The notes beneath the pieces were generated by a model. It worked only from the letters and a program-made list of their open reading frames with translations, was not told the DNA's origin and made no database searches. A DNA stretch of 64,000 bases, from NCBI RefSeq assembly GCF_944387805.1, contig NZ_CALXGI010000005.1, forward strand, positions 29,609 through 93,608, in the 5' to 3' direction. The position numbers and the translations under genes are program-made. This document shows positions 51,703 to 60,365 of this stretch, in pieces; position 1 is the stretch's first letter; each line of letters begins with the position of its first letter. The DNA is from an uncultured Pseudoflavonifractor sp. GTDB lineage: Bacteria > Bacillota > Clostridia > Oscillospirales > Oscillospiraceae.

Positions 51703-52644
51703 TTACAGTTTTTCCGCAATACGCAGCTTGGCGCTGCGGGCGCGGGCGTTTTCGTTGAGTTCTTCCTCGCCGGACACAATGGGCTTTCTGTTCACCAGCC
51801 GGATGACCGGCTTCTTCCCGCACACACACACCGGGAAGTCAGGCGGACAGGTACAGCCCTTTGCAAAGGCAGCGAAGGCGTTTTTGACGATCCGGTCCTC
51901 CAGTGAGTGGAAGGAGATAATTGCCAGCCGTCCGCCGGGCGCCAGTGCCGGAACCGCCGCCTGGATCAGCTTGTCCACAGCGGAGAGCTCGTCGTTCACT
52001 GCGATGCGGATGGCCTGGAAGGACCGCTTGGCCGGGTGCTGCTTCTCCCGCAGGGCGTGGGCTGGCATGGCCGACCGGATGATATCCACCAGCTCAAGGG
52101 TGGTCTCAATGGGGGCCTTTTCCCGGGCGCGGACAATGGCCGCCGCGATGGCGGGCGCGTACCGCTCCTCGCCGAACTGGAACAGAATCCGCCGGATCTC
52201 CTCCTGGGGCCACTCGTTCACCACCGTTCTGGCGGTGAGGGCCTCGGACTGGTCCATTCTCATGTCCAGGGGGGCGTCGGCCATGTAGGAGAAGCCGCGG
52301 CTGGCGTCATCCAGCTGGGGGGAGGACACGCCCAAGTCGGCCAGCACGCCGCTCAGCTTGTCCAGCTTCAGCCTGTTCAGAATATCCGCCAGGTCGCTGA
52401 AGTTGCCGTGAACCAGAGTCACCCGGTCCATCAGGCCCTCCAGCCGCCCGGGGGCCGCGTCCAGCGCGGCCTGGTCCCGGTCGATGCAGATGAGCCGCCC
52501 CGTGGTCAGCCGCCGGGCAATCTCCCGGGAGTGGCCGGCACGGCCCAGGGTGGCGTCCACATAGGTGCCCGCGGAGTCGATATTCAATCCGTCGATGCAC
52601 TCCTGAAGCAGCACCGGCTTGTGGGAAAATTCCATCTCACTCAT
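51703..52644 (-). CDS. rsmH: 16S rRNA m4C1402 N4-methyltransferase
   Basis: A 313-aa SAM-dependent methyltransferase (formerly MraW) that modifies C1402 in the decoding centre of 16S rRNA. The SAM loop YVDATLGRAGHSREIARRL, the DLGVSSPQLDDASRGFSY segment and the C-terminal SFHSLEDRIVK are diagnostic. It starts 1 nt after the mraZ stop region, as in most dcw clusters. Confidence 0.97.
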   Translation of the reverse strand: MSEMEFSHKPVLLQECIDGLNIDSAGTYVDATLGRAGHSREIARRLTTGRLICIDRDQAALDAAPGRLEGLMDRVTLVHGNFSDLADILNRLKLDKLSGVLADLGVSSPQLDDASRGFSYMADAPLDMRMDQSEALTARTVVNEWPQEEIRRILFQFGEERYAPAIAAAIVRAREKAPIETTLELVDIIRSAMPAHALREKQHPAKRSFQAIRIAVNDELSAVDKLIQAAVPALAPGGRLAIISFHSLEDRIVKNAFAAFAKGCTCPPDFPVCVCGKKPVIRLVNRKPIVSGEEELNENARARSAKLRIAEKL

Positions 52645-52645
52645 A

Positions 52646-53068
52646 TTACAGCCCCAGTCCCTTGAGGATGGCGTTCATCTTCTCAGGGGTGATCTCCTCC
52701 TGCTTCTCCTGCCAGCGCTCGGCGCTCCAGATCTCCGCCCGGTTGTGGACGCCGGTGATGACCGCGTCCTTTTCCAGGCCGGCAAACTTTCGCAGCATGG
52801 CCGGGATGACAATCCGGCCCTGGCTGTCCGGCTCACACTTGGCGGCGTTTGCGAACAGGGGGCGCATGGCCACCGACTCCGTCATGGGCAGGGCGGCGAA
52901 TTTGGCGGTAAAGGTGTCCCAGGTCTCCTGGGGATAGACGGCCAGGCAGCCGTCAATGCCCATGGTGACATAGAGGGTGTCCCCCAGCTCGCGGCGGAGC
53001 TGAGCGGGAATGAACAGACGGCCCTTGGCGTCGAGACTGTGCTCGTAAGTGCCGGTGGCGCTCATCAT
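52646..53068 (-). CDS. mraZ: Transcriptional regulator MraZ
   Basis: A 140-aa DNA-binding protein with two AbrB/SpoVT-like half domains: DAKGRLFIPAQLRREL near residue 13 and DSQGRIVIPAMLRKF near residue 81. MraZ forms ring oligomers and represses its own dcw operon through repeated boxes in the promoter, and two such repeats are visible upstream. Two in-frame ATGs (53068, 53065) are possible; AAGGGG lies just before them. First gene of the cluster. Confidence 0.97.
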   Translation of the reverse strand: MMSATGTYEHSLDAKGRLFIPAQLRRELGDTLYVTMGIDGCLAVYPQETWDTFTAKFAALPMTESVAMRPLFANAAKCEPDSQGRIVIPAMLRKFAGLEKDAVITGVHNRAEIWSAERWQEKQEEITPEKMNAILKGLGL

Positions 53069-53083
53069 TCCCCTTCACCTCTC

Positions 53084-53128
53084 CTCCACTTTCCCCCCTC
53101 TGGGCTATGGCAGGCTCCATTTTCCCCC
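53084..53128 (-). promoter_or_regulatory. Two MraZ-box-like direct repeats
   Basis: On minus GGGGGAAAGTGGAG (53084-53097) and GGGGGAAAATGGAG (53115-53128), 13 of 14 identical, 31 bp apart (three helical turns), lie in the mraZ leader. The AAAGTGG core equals that of MraZ boxes known from mollicutes. Confidence 0.7.
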
Positions 53129-53140
53129 ACCAGTGTTTTT

Positions 53141-53169
53141 AGTATAATTGTTATGTAACCAAATTGCAA
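53141..53169 (-). promoter_or_regulatory. dcw (mraZ) promoter
   Basis: TTGCAA (53164-53169), 17 bp, TATACT (53141-53146) on minus, about 75 nt upstream of mraZ. Confidence 0.65.
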
Positions 53170-53532
53170 CCCTTTTTTAACTCTTTTTTCCCTGCCAACC
53201 CCGGTATTTTCGTGTGAAAACAAGTGATTTCCGCACAAGAAACGTATGTTCGATTATTTTTGTAAAGCAGAACTCCTGACCAATTATCCTGTTTTATGTC
53301 TCCTTTCTGCCAAAGGGGCCAAAGCTCGTTACTTTTTCCACATTTGCATCCACTTTCTTCTTTCCCTGTTACCAGCCCATTCGTCTTTTTCCGGCCTCCG
53401 GCAAATTTTCTGCTCCTGGTTTTCCGCCCCTGCCCTGTTCAACTTCCAAATCATGTGATATAATGCTCTGCGTTGTCTTTTGGCAGTCATTTGCCCCGCA
53501 TCTTATCCATGATTATCAATGAGGTGAATTAT
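53170..53532. other. Intergenic region without a supported gene
   Basis: A more AT-rich stretch of about 360 nt between divergent mraZ and the VOC operon. One TATAAT on plus (53459-53464) is the probable -10 of the VOC operon, without a clear -35. A 70-codon plus-strand frame at 53246 has no ribosome binding site or recognisable sequence. Nothing else was seen. Confidence 0.5.
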
Positions 53533-53901
53533 ATGCTGCGCTTTGCTCACTTTAACTTCAACGTTCTGAATCTGGACAAGTCTCTGGCCTTTTACCGGGA
53601 GGCTCTGGAACTCTCCCCGGTGCGCACCAAGGAGGCGGCGGACGGCTCCTTCCAGCTGGTGTACCTGGGGGACGGGGAGACCGGCTTTGAGTTGGAGCTG
53701 ACCTGGCTGAAGGACCGCACTGAGCCCTACGACCTGGGGGAGTGCGAGTTCCACCTGGCCTTTGTCACCGACCGGTACGACGAGCTCTACCGCCGCCACA
53801 AGGAGATGGGCTGCGTGTGCTTTGAGAACCCGGCCATGGGCATCTACTTTATTGAGGACCCGGACGGCTACTGGATTGAGATCATCCCTGCCAAGGACTG
53901 A
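53533..53901 (+). CDS. VOC-superfamily (glyoxalase I-like) protein
   Basis: A 122-aa metalloenzyme of the vicinal oxygen chelate fold. Residues that could bind metal are H6 (FAHFNFNV), E in GFELELTW, H in CEFHLAFV and E in YWIEIIP, matching the four ligands of GloA-type glyoxalase I. Clostridia generally lack glutathione, so the true substrate may be another methylglyoxal adduct or an unrelated small molecule. ATG at 53533 has GAGGTG 8 nt upstream. It precedes the acyltransferase gene by 5 nt, an odd partner in a surface-modification operon. Confidence 0.85.
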   Translation: MLRFAHFNFNVLNLDKSLAFYREALELSPVRTKEAADGSFQLVYLGDGETGFELELTWLKDRTEPYDLGECEFHLAFVTDRYDELYRRHKEMGCVCFENPAMGIYFIEDPDGYWIEIIPAKD

Positions 53902-53906
53902 CCGGC

Positions 53907-54971
53907 ATGGCCAAGACCTCTGAAGCCCGTCTGGCCTACGCCGACCTGCTGCGGGTGCTCTCCATCGCGGCGGTGGCGGTCATCCATGTGGTGAGCCTGT
54001 GGATTTACAATGTACCTGTTGGGAGCGGCGCATGGGACATATATAATGTATACGACAGCCTGGTGCGCTGGTGTGTGCCCGTGTTTGTCATGCTCTCCGG
54101 CATGTTCCTGCTGGACCCCAAGAGAAGCCTGACTCTGCCCAAGCTGTTCTTTCACCATATCCTGCGCATCTTCGTGGCCCTGGTGGTGTGGGGCGCGGTG
54201 TACGCCATCGTGGACTTCGGCCGGGTGGACGGCGCGTTCACCTGGGCCGGCATCCGTTCCGCCCTGTACACCGCCCTGCTGGGCAACACCCACTACCACC
54301 TGTGGTTCCTCTATGTCATCCTGGGCCTCTACCTGGTGACCCCAATCCTCCGGGCTTTTGTTCAGGGGGCCTCCCGGAGGGATTTCCACTACTTCTTCCT
54401 GCTGTGCTTTGTGGCGGCCTATCTGCTGCCCCTTCTGCTCCAGCTCCGGCCCAGCCAGACCGTCTCCACCTACCTCTCCCGGCTCAACCTGCACATGGTC
54501 ATGGGCTATGTAGGGTACTATGTGGCAGGTTATTATCTGAAAACCTTCACGTTAGGCCGGGTGGCGGAGATCATTCTCTACCTGCTGGGCATCGGCGGAG
54601 CGGCAGCCACCATCTGGGGCACCCGGGTCCTCTCGTTCCAGAGCGGCTCCCTGTCCGGCGTGCTGTACGAGTATATGACTCCCAACGTGGCTGCCATGGC
54701 GGTGGCGGTATTCGTGCTGTTCCGGTACCTGCTGGGTGTAAGCGACGAGCGCTCCCGGCGGCAGAGCCTGTCCGGGCTGGCCAAAATCACCTTTGGCATC
54801 TACCTGATTCACGACCTGTTTCTCATGGCCTACCGCCATTTTGGCATCACGCAGCTGCCCCTGCCGCCGGTGCTGGCGGTGCCCGCCGTCACCGTCCTGG
54901 TGCTTGTTCCCTCGGCGGCGGCGGCCTGGCTTATCAGCAAGATCCCCTTTGCGGGCCGCTACCTCACCTGA
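53907..54971 (+). CDS. Acyltransferase-3 family membrane protein
   Basis: A 354-aa, about ten-helix membrane O-acyltransferase of the OafA/WecH kind (Acyl_transf_3). The conserved start YADLLRVLSIAAVAVIHVV contains the family R and H residues (inside helix 1); PVFVMLSGMFLL and the late FGIYLIHDLFL are also typical. Such enzymes acetylate or succinylate surface glycans using acyl-CoA. It is the second gene of an operon with an MBOAT/DHHW pair, so two different O-acyltransferases would act on the same or related surface polymers. Confidence 0.88.
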   Translation: MAKTSEARLAYADLLRVLSIAAVAVIHVVSLWIYNVPVGSGAWDIYNVYDSLVRWCVPVFVMLSGMFLLDPKRSLTLPKLFFHHILRIFVALVVWGAVYAIVDFGRVDGAFTWAGIRSALYTALLGNTHYHLWFLYVILGLYLVTPILRAFVQGASRRDFHYFFLLCFVAAYLLPLLLQLRPSQTVSTYLSRLNLHMVMGYVGYYVAGYYLKTFTLGRVAEIILYLLGIGGAAATIWGTRVLSFQSGSLSGVLYEYMTPNVAAMAVAVFVLFRYLLGVSDERSRRQSLSGLAKITFGIYLIHDLFLMAYRHFGITQLPLPPVLAVPAVTVLVLVPSAAAAWLISKIPFAGRYLT

Positions 54972-55005
54972 CAGGCCCTAATCTTCACTGCAAGGAGTTC
55001 GACCC

Positions 55006-56424
55006 ATGCTTTTTTCCAGCTCTGTATTCCTGTTTCTGTTCCTGCCGGTAGTGCTTCTGGTGTACTATCTCCCCCTGCGCAAGTGGCGGCAGGGGCAGAA
55101 CATCTTTCTGACCCTGGCCTCTCTCTTTTTCTATGCCTGGGGTGAGCCCTGGTTCGTGTTGGTGATGATCGGCTCTATTGTAGCCAATTATCTGTTCGGC
55201 CTGTGGGTGGCCGCCTGGAAGAATCACGGCCGCAGCCTGCGGCTCCCCGTCACCGTCTCGGTAATTTGTAACCTGTCCATTCTGTTCATCTTCAAGTATC
55301 TGACCTTTGTCCTCACCAACCTGAACCTGCTGGGTCTCCAGCTGACGGTGCCCGTCATCAACCTGCCCATCGGCATCTCTTTCTTTACCTTCCAGGCCAT
55401 GAGCTATGTACTGGACGTGGCCAGAGGCCGCGGCGAGGCCCAGAAGAGTCTGCTCAACGTGGGGCTCTACGTCTCCTTCTTCCCCCAGCTCATCGCCGGC
55501 CCCATCGTGAAGTATGAGACGGTGGCAGAGGAGATCCTCCACCGCCGGGAGAACTGGGGCGATTTCACCGCCGGCGTCCAGCGCTTCCTGGTGGGTCTGG
55601 GGAAAAAGGTCATCCTGTCCAACCAGCTGGCCGTTGTGGCCGACGCCGCTTTTAACCACGGCCAGCCCCAGTCGGTGGCCTTCGCCTGGCTCGGCGCCGT
55701 GTGCTACATCCTCCAGCTCTACTACGACTTCGGCGGCTACTCCGACATGGCCATCGGTCTGGGCCGGATGTTTGGTTTCCACTTCCTGGAGAACTTCGAC
55801 TACCCCTATATCTCCACCTCGATCACTGAATTCTGGCGCCGGTGGCACATCTCCCTCACCTCCTGGTTCCGGGACTATGTCTACTTTCCCCTGGGCGGCA
55901 GCCGGGTGGACAAGCAGTGGAAGGTGGTGCGCAACATCTTTGTGGTGTGGCTCCTCACCGGCATCTGGCACGGCGCCAACTGGACCTATGTGGTCTGGGG
56001 CCTGCTGAACTACGCCCTGCTCATGCTGGAGAAGTACGGCGGGCTGGGCAAGGGCTGGCCCAAGGCCATCGGCTGGTTCTACACCCAGGTTGCCTTTGTG
56101 CTCACCTGCGTGGTGTTCCGGTCTGACTCCCTGTCCGCCGCCGGGTCCTATTTCCTCTCCCTCTTCCATATTGGCTCCATGCCGGTGTGGAGCAGCCAGG
56201 CGGCCCTCTACCTGCGGGAGTACTGGATTATCCTCCTGGCCGCCGCACTCTGTGCCGCCCCCACCGCCACCTGGTTTCGGAAAAAGCTGACGGTGGCGGC
56301 GGACGGCAGGCTGCTGCCGGTGTGGGACTGCGTGTCCACCCTGGCCCTGCTGGCGGTCTTTGTGGTGGCTGTGTGCTTCACCATCAAGGGCACCTACAAC
56401 CCCTTCATCTACTTTAATTTCTGA
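55006..56424 (+). CDS. MBOAT-family O-acyltransferase (AlgI/DltB type), second copy
   Basis: A 472-aa polytopic membrane acyltransferase. YVSFFPQLIAGPIVKYE, QLYYDFGGYSDMAIGLGRMFGF (in parts), EFWRRWHISLTSWFRDYVYFPLGG (in parts) and the catalytic His H322 in TGIWHGANW are diagnostic. It is a paralogue of the protein at 15840 but clearly diverged. AAGGAG precedes the ATG. The next gene, 12 nt away, encodes a DHHW protein, the regular extracytoplasmic partner. Lipoteichoic acid D-alanylation is unlikely because no dltA/C is present; O-acetylation of a surface glycan is more probable. Confidence 0.93.
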   Translation: MLFSSSVFLFLFLPVVLLVYYLPLRKWRQGQNIFLTLASLFFYAWGEPWFVLVMIGSIVANYLFGLWVAAWKNHGRSLRLPVTVSVICNLSILFIFKYLTFVLTNLNLLGLQLTVPVINLPIGISFFTFQAMSYVLDVARGRGEAQKSLLNVGLYVSFFPQLIAGPIVKYETVAEEILHRRENWGDFTAGVQRFLVGLGKKVILSNQLAVVADAAFNHGQPQSVAFAWLGAVCYILQLYYDFGGYSDMAIGLGRMFGFHFLENFDYPYISTSITEFWRRWHISLTSWFRDYVYFPLGGSRVDKQWKVVRNIFVVWLLTGIWHGANWTYVVWGLLNYALLMLEKYGGLGKGWPKAIGWFYTQVAFVLTCVVFRSDSLSAAGSYFLSLFHIGSMPVWSSQAALYLREYWIILLAAALCAAPTATWFRKKLTVAADGRLLPVWDCVSTLALLAVFVVAVCFTIKGTYNPFIYFNF

Positions 56425-56436
56425 GGAGGACGCACC

Positions 56437-57672
56437 ATGAATAAGCTGAAATCCAATCTCACCGCCGTCCTCTTCCTGCTGGGCATTGCCGCCGGACTGG
56501 TGGTGGCTGTGGCTGCCTTCTTCAGCGGCAGCGGCAACCTGCGGGCCGAATTTGGAAAGCTGCGGCGGGATTTCTCCTACCTGCCCACCTTTCTCTCCGG
56601 CGCGGAGAACGCCCTGAACCAGGATCTGGACAAGGACCACTACTTCATCCAGCTCTATGGCGGCATCCAGAGGCTTATGGGCCGCCGGGTGGTGGAGGAC
56701 GTGGAGGCGGACTACACCGTCATTAAGCTGGCGGACGGAGCCCTGGCCTTTGAGAACCTGTACGGCGGTCCCACCGATACCCGGCCCCACGCCCAGGCGG
56801 TGGCCGACTTCAAGGAACAGCTGGCTGAAAAGGACATCCCCCTGCTCTACGTCCAGGCCCCCCAGAAGGTAAGTCAGAGCGGCGACGAGCTGCCTGAGGG
56901 GGTCACCGACTACGGCCATGAAAACGCTGACCTGCTCCTCTCCACCCTGGATGACCTGGGTGTAGACACTCTGGACCTGCGTCCCGTGCTGGAGGAGGCG
57001 GCTCAGGCGCCCGGCGCCCTCCCCTTCTACTTCCGCACCGACCACCACTGGACCCCGGAGGGCGGCTTTGTGGGCTATCAGGCGGTGACGCAGCGGCTGT
57101 CGGAGATTTTGGGCTATGACGTCAGCCCGGTCTATACCGACCCGGACAGCTACACCAAAATCACCTATGAGGACTCCTTCCTGGGCAGCCAGGGCAAGCG
57201 GGTGGGCACCCTGTACACCGGCGTGGACAGCATCAACCTGTGGAAGCCCAACTTTGAGACCAGCTTCACCTACTCGGTTCCCCTCAACGCCATTGAGCGC
57301 ACCGGCCCCTTTGAGGAGTCCCTGCTGTTCCCGGAACGGGTGGAAAAAATCGACTATTTCGGCGGCAATCCCTACACCCTCTATGCCGGCGGGGACTACA
57401 ATCTGGCCCGCATAACCAACCACCTGAACCCGGACGGCCCCCGGGTGCTGCTGGTGCGGGACTCCTACTCCTGCATCCTGGCCCCCTTCCTGGCCCTGGA
57501 CTGCTCGGAGCTTATCACCATTGACCTGCGCTACTTCAAGGACAACCTGATGGACTACATGGACTGGCTGGACCCGGACATGGTCGTAGTCATGTACTGC
57601 GCCAGTTCCACCCGCCTGCCCGAGCTGTTCCAGTTCTTCGGCGCCGACACAAAGCCGGAATTCCGCTATTGA
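56437..57672 (+). CDS. DHHW/AlgX-like extracytoplasmic protein
   Basis: A 411-aa protein with an N-terminal signal anchor (about residues 9-29). The DHHW signature occurs exactly at D202-H-H-W205, in YFRTDHHWTPEGG, followed later by LLVRDSYSCILAPFL, the SGNH-type Ser segment. Family members pair with MBOAT proteins and transfer acyl groups to exported polysaccharides or act as esterases. GGAGG lies before the ATG. Its partner is the MBOAT protein encoded 12 nt upstream. Confidence 0.88.
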   Translation: MNKLKSNLTAVLFLLGIAAGLVVAVAAFFSGSGNLRAEFGKLRRDFSYLPTFLSGAENALNQDLDKDHYFIQLYGGIQRLMGRRVVEDVEADYTVIKLADGALAFENLYGGPTDTRPHAQAVADFKEQLAEKDIPLLYVQAPQKVSQSGDELPEGVTDYGHENADLLLSTLDDLGVDTLDLRPVLEEAAQAPGALPFYFRTDHHWTPEGGFVGYQAVTQRLSEILGYDVSPVYTDPDSYTKITYEDSFLGSQGKRVGTLYTGVDSINLWKPNFETSFTYSVPLNAIERTGPFEESLLFPERVEKIDYFGGNPYTLYAGGDYNLARITNHLNPDGPRVLLVRDSYSCILAPFLALDCSELITIDLRYFKDNLMDYMDWLDPDMVVVMYCASSTRLPELFQFFGADTKPEFRY

Positions 57673-57685
57673 CGAGGTGAACGGA

Positions 57686-58903
57686 TTGAACGCCCCACAG
57701 CCCTCCCTCCGCAGGCTGGACCTGCACTATATTGTCATGCAGATTGGCTACTGGGCCATGTTTGCCGCCATCTGCGCCTACCTGGCCGCCCTGCTGGGAG
57801 AGCGGGGCTTCTCCAACAGCCAGATTGGCCTGCTTATCGCCATCCGCTGTCTGGCGGGCATTATCTGCCAGCCTCTGCTGGGCGGCTTTGCCGACCGGCA
57901 CCCGGAGATTCCCCTGAAGGTCATTGTCGCCCTGTCTCTGGCCCTGTCTCTGGCCGCATCCCTGGCATTTCTCCTCTGGCCCATGGGCATGGGCGGCACC
58001 GCCGTTATTCTCATCATCCTGGGAGGCTTCGAGATCTCCGCTTATCCCCTGATGGACGCCATGGCCATCCAGTTCATCAACGCAGGCATGCCCATCCGAT
58101 ACAGTCTGGGCCGGGGCATCGGCTCCATGGCTTATGCCGTCACCTGCGTCATTCTGGGCTTTCAGACCCAGGCCATGGGCGTGGAGAGCACCCTCGTGAC
58201 CCATACGGCGCTGGTGGCAGCGGTTATCGCTCTGACTATCTCCTACCCCGCCTTCCGCGCTGCCCCTGCGCCAGCGGACGCGCCTCCGGCGGAGAAGCCC
58301 CACTCGGTTTGGTACCTGCTAAAAAGCAACCCTCCCTTCACGCTCATGCTGGCGGCCATACTGCTGGGTCTCACCGCCTGCCTGCCCATGTCCAACTTTC
58401 TGGTCAACGTGGTGGAGAGCCGCGGCGGCAACAGTGCCGACCTGGGCGTGGCGCTGTTTATCATGGGCGGCTTTGAACTGCCCACCGCCTTCTTCTTCCA
58501 GCGTATGCTCCGCCGCCTGGGCAGCGGAAAACTCATCCTCATCAGCATGGTGTTCACCGTGCTCAAGGCGGCGGCGCTGCTGCTGTCCTTCAACCTGGCC
58601 ACCGTGTTCCTGACCCAGCCCCTCCAGATGCTGGGGTACGGCCTGTTCACCCCGGCGTCGGTGTACTTTGTCAACGAGTCGGTTCCCCAGGCCGACCGGG
58701 TGCGGGGCCAGACGGTGATGATGGTGGCCTCCAACGGTATGGGCGGCATGCTGGGCAGCTATATCAGCGGCCTGTCCCTGGATATGGGCGGGGCCAACCT
58801 GATGCTGCTGTGCTGCATTGTGCTGGGCTGCCTCGCCGCCGTACTGTCGGCCGCCGCACTGGCGCTGAGCAAAAAATCGGAACAGCGCAGACTCTCTGGA
58901 TGA
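57686..58903 (+). CDS. Major facilitator superfamily transporter, MFS_1-like (LacY/NupG-type)
   Basis: A 405-aa, 12-helix transporter with FSNSQIGLLIAIRCLAGIIC in helix 2 region, GGFADRHPEIP loop, RYSLGRGIGSMAYAVTCVI and a central hydrophilic loop (APAPADAPPAEKPHS). The MFS_1-like group includes sugar and nucleoside proton symporters. The TTG at 57686 is chosen because GAGGTG lies 7 nt upstream; an in-frame GTG at 57677 overlaps that site. It is the last gene of the VOC/acyltransferase/MBOAT/DHHW operon, 13 nt after the DHHW gene. Substrate unknown. Confidence 0.82.
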   Translation: MNAPQPSLRRLDLHYIVMQIGYWAMFAAICAYLAALLGERGFSNSQIGLLIAIRCLAGIICQPLLGGFADRHPEIPLKVIVALSLALSLAASLAFLLWPMGMGGTAVILIILGGFEISAYPLMDAMAIQFINAGMPIRYSLGRGIGSMAYAVTCVILGFQTQAMGVESTLVTHTALVAAVIALTISYPAFRAAPAPADAPPAEKPHSVWYLLKSNPPFTLMLAAILLGLTACLPMSNFLVNVVESRGGNSADLGVALFIMGGFELPTAFFFQRMLRRLGSGKLILISMVFTVLKAAALLLSFNLATVFLTQPLQMLGYGLFTPASVYFVNESVPQADRVRGQTVMMVASNGMGGMLGSYISGLSLDMGGANLMLLCCIVLGCLAAVLSAAALALSKKSEQRRLSG

Positions 58904-58982
58904 ATTTGACGCCCGCCCGCAAGCGTTTTTCAGGTACCGGAATTCCGGGCAGCACGAACGCCGCGAGACTTTCAGCAAACTG

Positions 58983-59010
58983 AACCGGGGCCGGAGCGCC
59001 CCGGTTTTCT
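58983..59010 (+). terminator. Terminator of the second acylation operon
   Basis: 9-bp stem AACCGGGGC/GCCCCGGTT with a 6-nt loop, followed by TTTCTT. Confidence 0.8.
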
Positions 59011-59125
59011 TAATTTATTTTATGCTAAACTCATTGTCCGCTCTTCCCAAGCGCCTTTTTCCCATGATATAATGCTTGCATCTGGAACAAGCTTCCAGAA
59101 ATTTCGGAGTTGGAGCGATTCTAAC

Positions 59126-59743
59126 ATGAGTGAAAACAAACCAGCGCCCCGCTCTCTGCCCAGGGTGGGCATGCGCAATATCAAAACAGCCACCGCCGCA
59201 GCCCTGTGCGCCCTGGTGTACTTCTTCCTGGACCGCAGCCCCGCCTTTGCCTGTATCGGCGCCATCTTCGGTATGGGAAGCGACCTGGAAAATTCCCGGC
59301 TTCACGGCGGCAACCGCCTCTTCGGCACCCTCATCGGCGGCCTGCTGGGCATGGCTCTGTTCCGGGTCTATCTCATTTTCTACCCGAACGGCGGCCACTC
59401 TCTGCTGCTGGTGCCCCTGGTGTTCGTGGGCGTGGTCATTCTGATTCTCCTGTGTCAGATCTTCTGGGTGGGCGGCGTGCAGCCCGGCGGCGTGGTGCTG
59501 TGCCTTCTGCTGTTCAACACCCCGCCGGACACTTACATCAGCTACGCCCTCAACCGCATCCTGGACACCGCCATCGGCGTGGTGGCGGCCATGGTGGTCA
59601 ACAGCCTGTTCCCCGGCGGCTTCACCTTCCAGCATCTGAAAGAACACCATTTCCGCTCCCTGGAGAAGAAGCGTCAGCGGTGGCGGGAGCGGACGGGCCG
59701 GAGCACCCCTGACAGAGGCCAAGACGAAAGCCGGACCGACTGA
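59126..59743 (+). CDS. Aromatic-acid-exporter-like membrane protein (ArAE_1/FUSC-like)
   Basis: A 205-aa membrane protein with about five helices. MRNIKTATAAALCALVYFFL at the first helix and ENSRLHGGNRLFGTLIGGLLG (in parts) match the N-terminal half of DUF939/ArAE_1 proteins. PPDTYISYALNRILDTAIGV is the usual late R...D.xxG helix. Family members with known function export aromatic acids; the cytoplasmic C-terminal domain is short here (KKRQRWRERTGRS). ATG at 59126 has GGAG about 10 nt upstream. TATAAT lies at 59068-59073. Confidence 0.8.
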   Translation: MSENKPAPRSLPRVGMRNIKTATAAALCALVYFFLDRSPAFACIGAIFGMGSDLENSRLHGGNRLFGTLIGGLLGMALFRVYLIFYPNGGHSLLLVPLVFVGVVILILLCQIFWVGGVQPGGVVLCLLLFNTPPDTYISYALNRILDTAIGVVAAMVVNSLFPGGFTFQHLKEHHFRSLEKKRQRWRERTGRSTPDRGQDESRTD

Positions 59744-59746
59744 AAG

Positions 59747-59784
59747 AAAAAGAGCGCCGGACCCAGGGTTCCGGCGCTCTTTTT
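59747..59784. terminator. Bidirectional terminator
   Basis: AAAAAGAGCGCCGGA stem with 8-nt loop and complementary arm ending in TTTTT, between the convergent ArAE-like and Nudix genes. Confidence 0.88.
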
Positions 59785-59791
59785 CGATTCT

Positions 59792-60361
59792 TTACTCCAG
59801 CCCCAGCAGAGCCCGGGCCCGGCGGAGCAGCTTGAGATACACATAGTCCATCTGCCACTCGTTGGTCAGCTCGGTGAGGCGGTCGGCGGGCAGCCAGGCC
59901 ACGCCGGTGTTCTCTCCCTCCCGGATGGTGAGGGCGTCGCTCTCGTCGGCGGTCAGCAGGTAGGACACATTGAGGTGCTGGTGGGCCGCCACGTATTTCC
60001 CCCGCTTCACGTGCCCCCACACGGGCAGGATGTCCAGAGAGGCGATATCGCTTGAAAGGGGGCGCACATGGGTGATTCCAGTCTCCTCACTGGCCTCCCG
60101 CAGGGCTACAGCCAGCAGGTCGCTGTCCCCGTCGGCGTGGCCGCCGGTCCAGGCCCACACCTTGTAGATATTGTGGTGGGCCATGAGCACCTTGGTGGCA
60201 TCGGCGTTGACCACAAAGCCGGAGCTTGTGATGTGAGCGTACTCATTCTGCCGGGTGAGCACGGTGTCGGGGTACCGGTCCACATACTCCAGAATAATCC
60301 GCCTGTCGGTCTCCTCCTGCTCGTCCTGAGGGCGATAGGCCCGGATGTCGTCTGCGTACAT
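59792..60361 (-). CDS. Nudix hydrolase
   Basis: A 189-aa hydrolase of nucleoside-diphosphate-linked compounds. The full Nudix box is present: GGHADGDSDLLAVALREASEETGI (in two parts, G-x5-E position filled by D in the first half, then REASEETGI). Upstream strands AHITSSGFVVNADATKVLM and the AHQHLNVSYLL segment suit an 8-oxo-dGTP or NADH pyrophosphatase-like enzyme; which substrate is not clear. Start at 60361 (AAGGGG upstream). It follows folA by 4 nt in the thyA operon, so nucleotide-pool sanitation is a fair guess. Confidence 0.88.
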   Translation of the reverse strand: MYADDIRAYRPQDEQEETDRRIILEYVDRYPDTVLTRQNEYAHITSSGFVVNADATKVLMAHHNIYKVWAWTGGHADGDSDLLAVALREASEETGITHVRPLSSDIASLDILPVWGHVKRGKYVAAHQHLNVSYLLTADESDALTIREGENTGVAWLPADRLTELTNEWQMDYVYLKLLRRARALLGLE

Positions 60362-60365
60362 CTCG

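Noticed and set aside
53246..53458. 70-codon plus-strand frame in the mraZ upstream gap
   Set aside because: No ribosome binding site, no recognisable family, and the -10 of the next operon lies after it.
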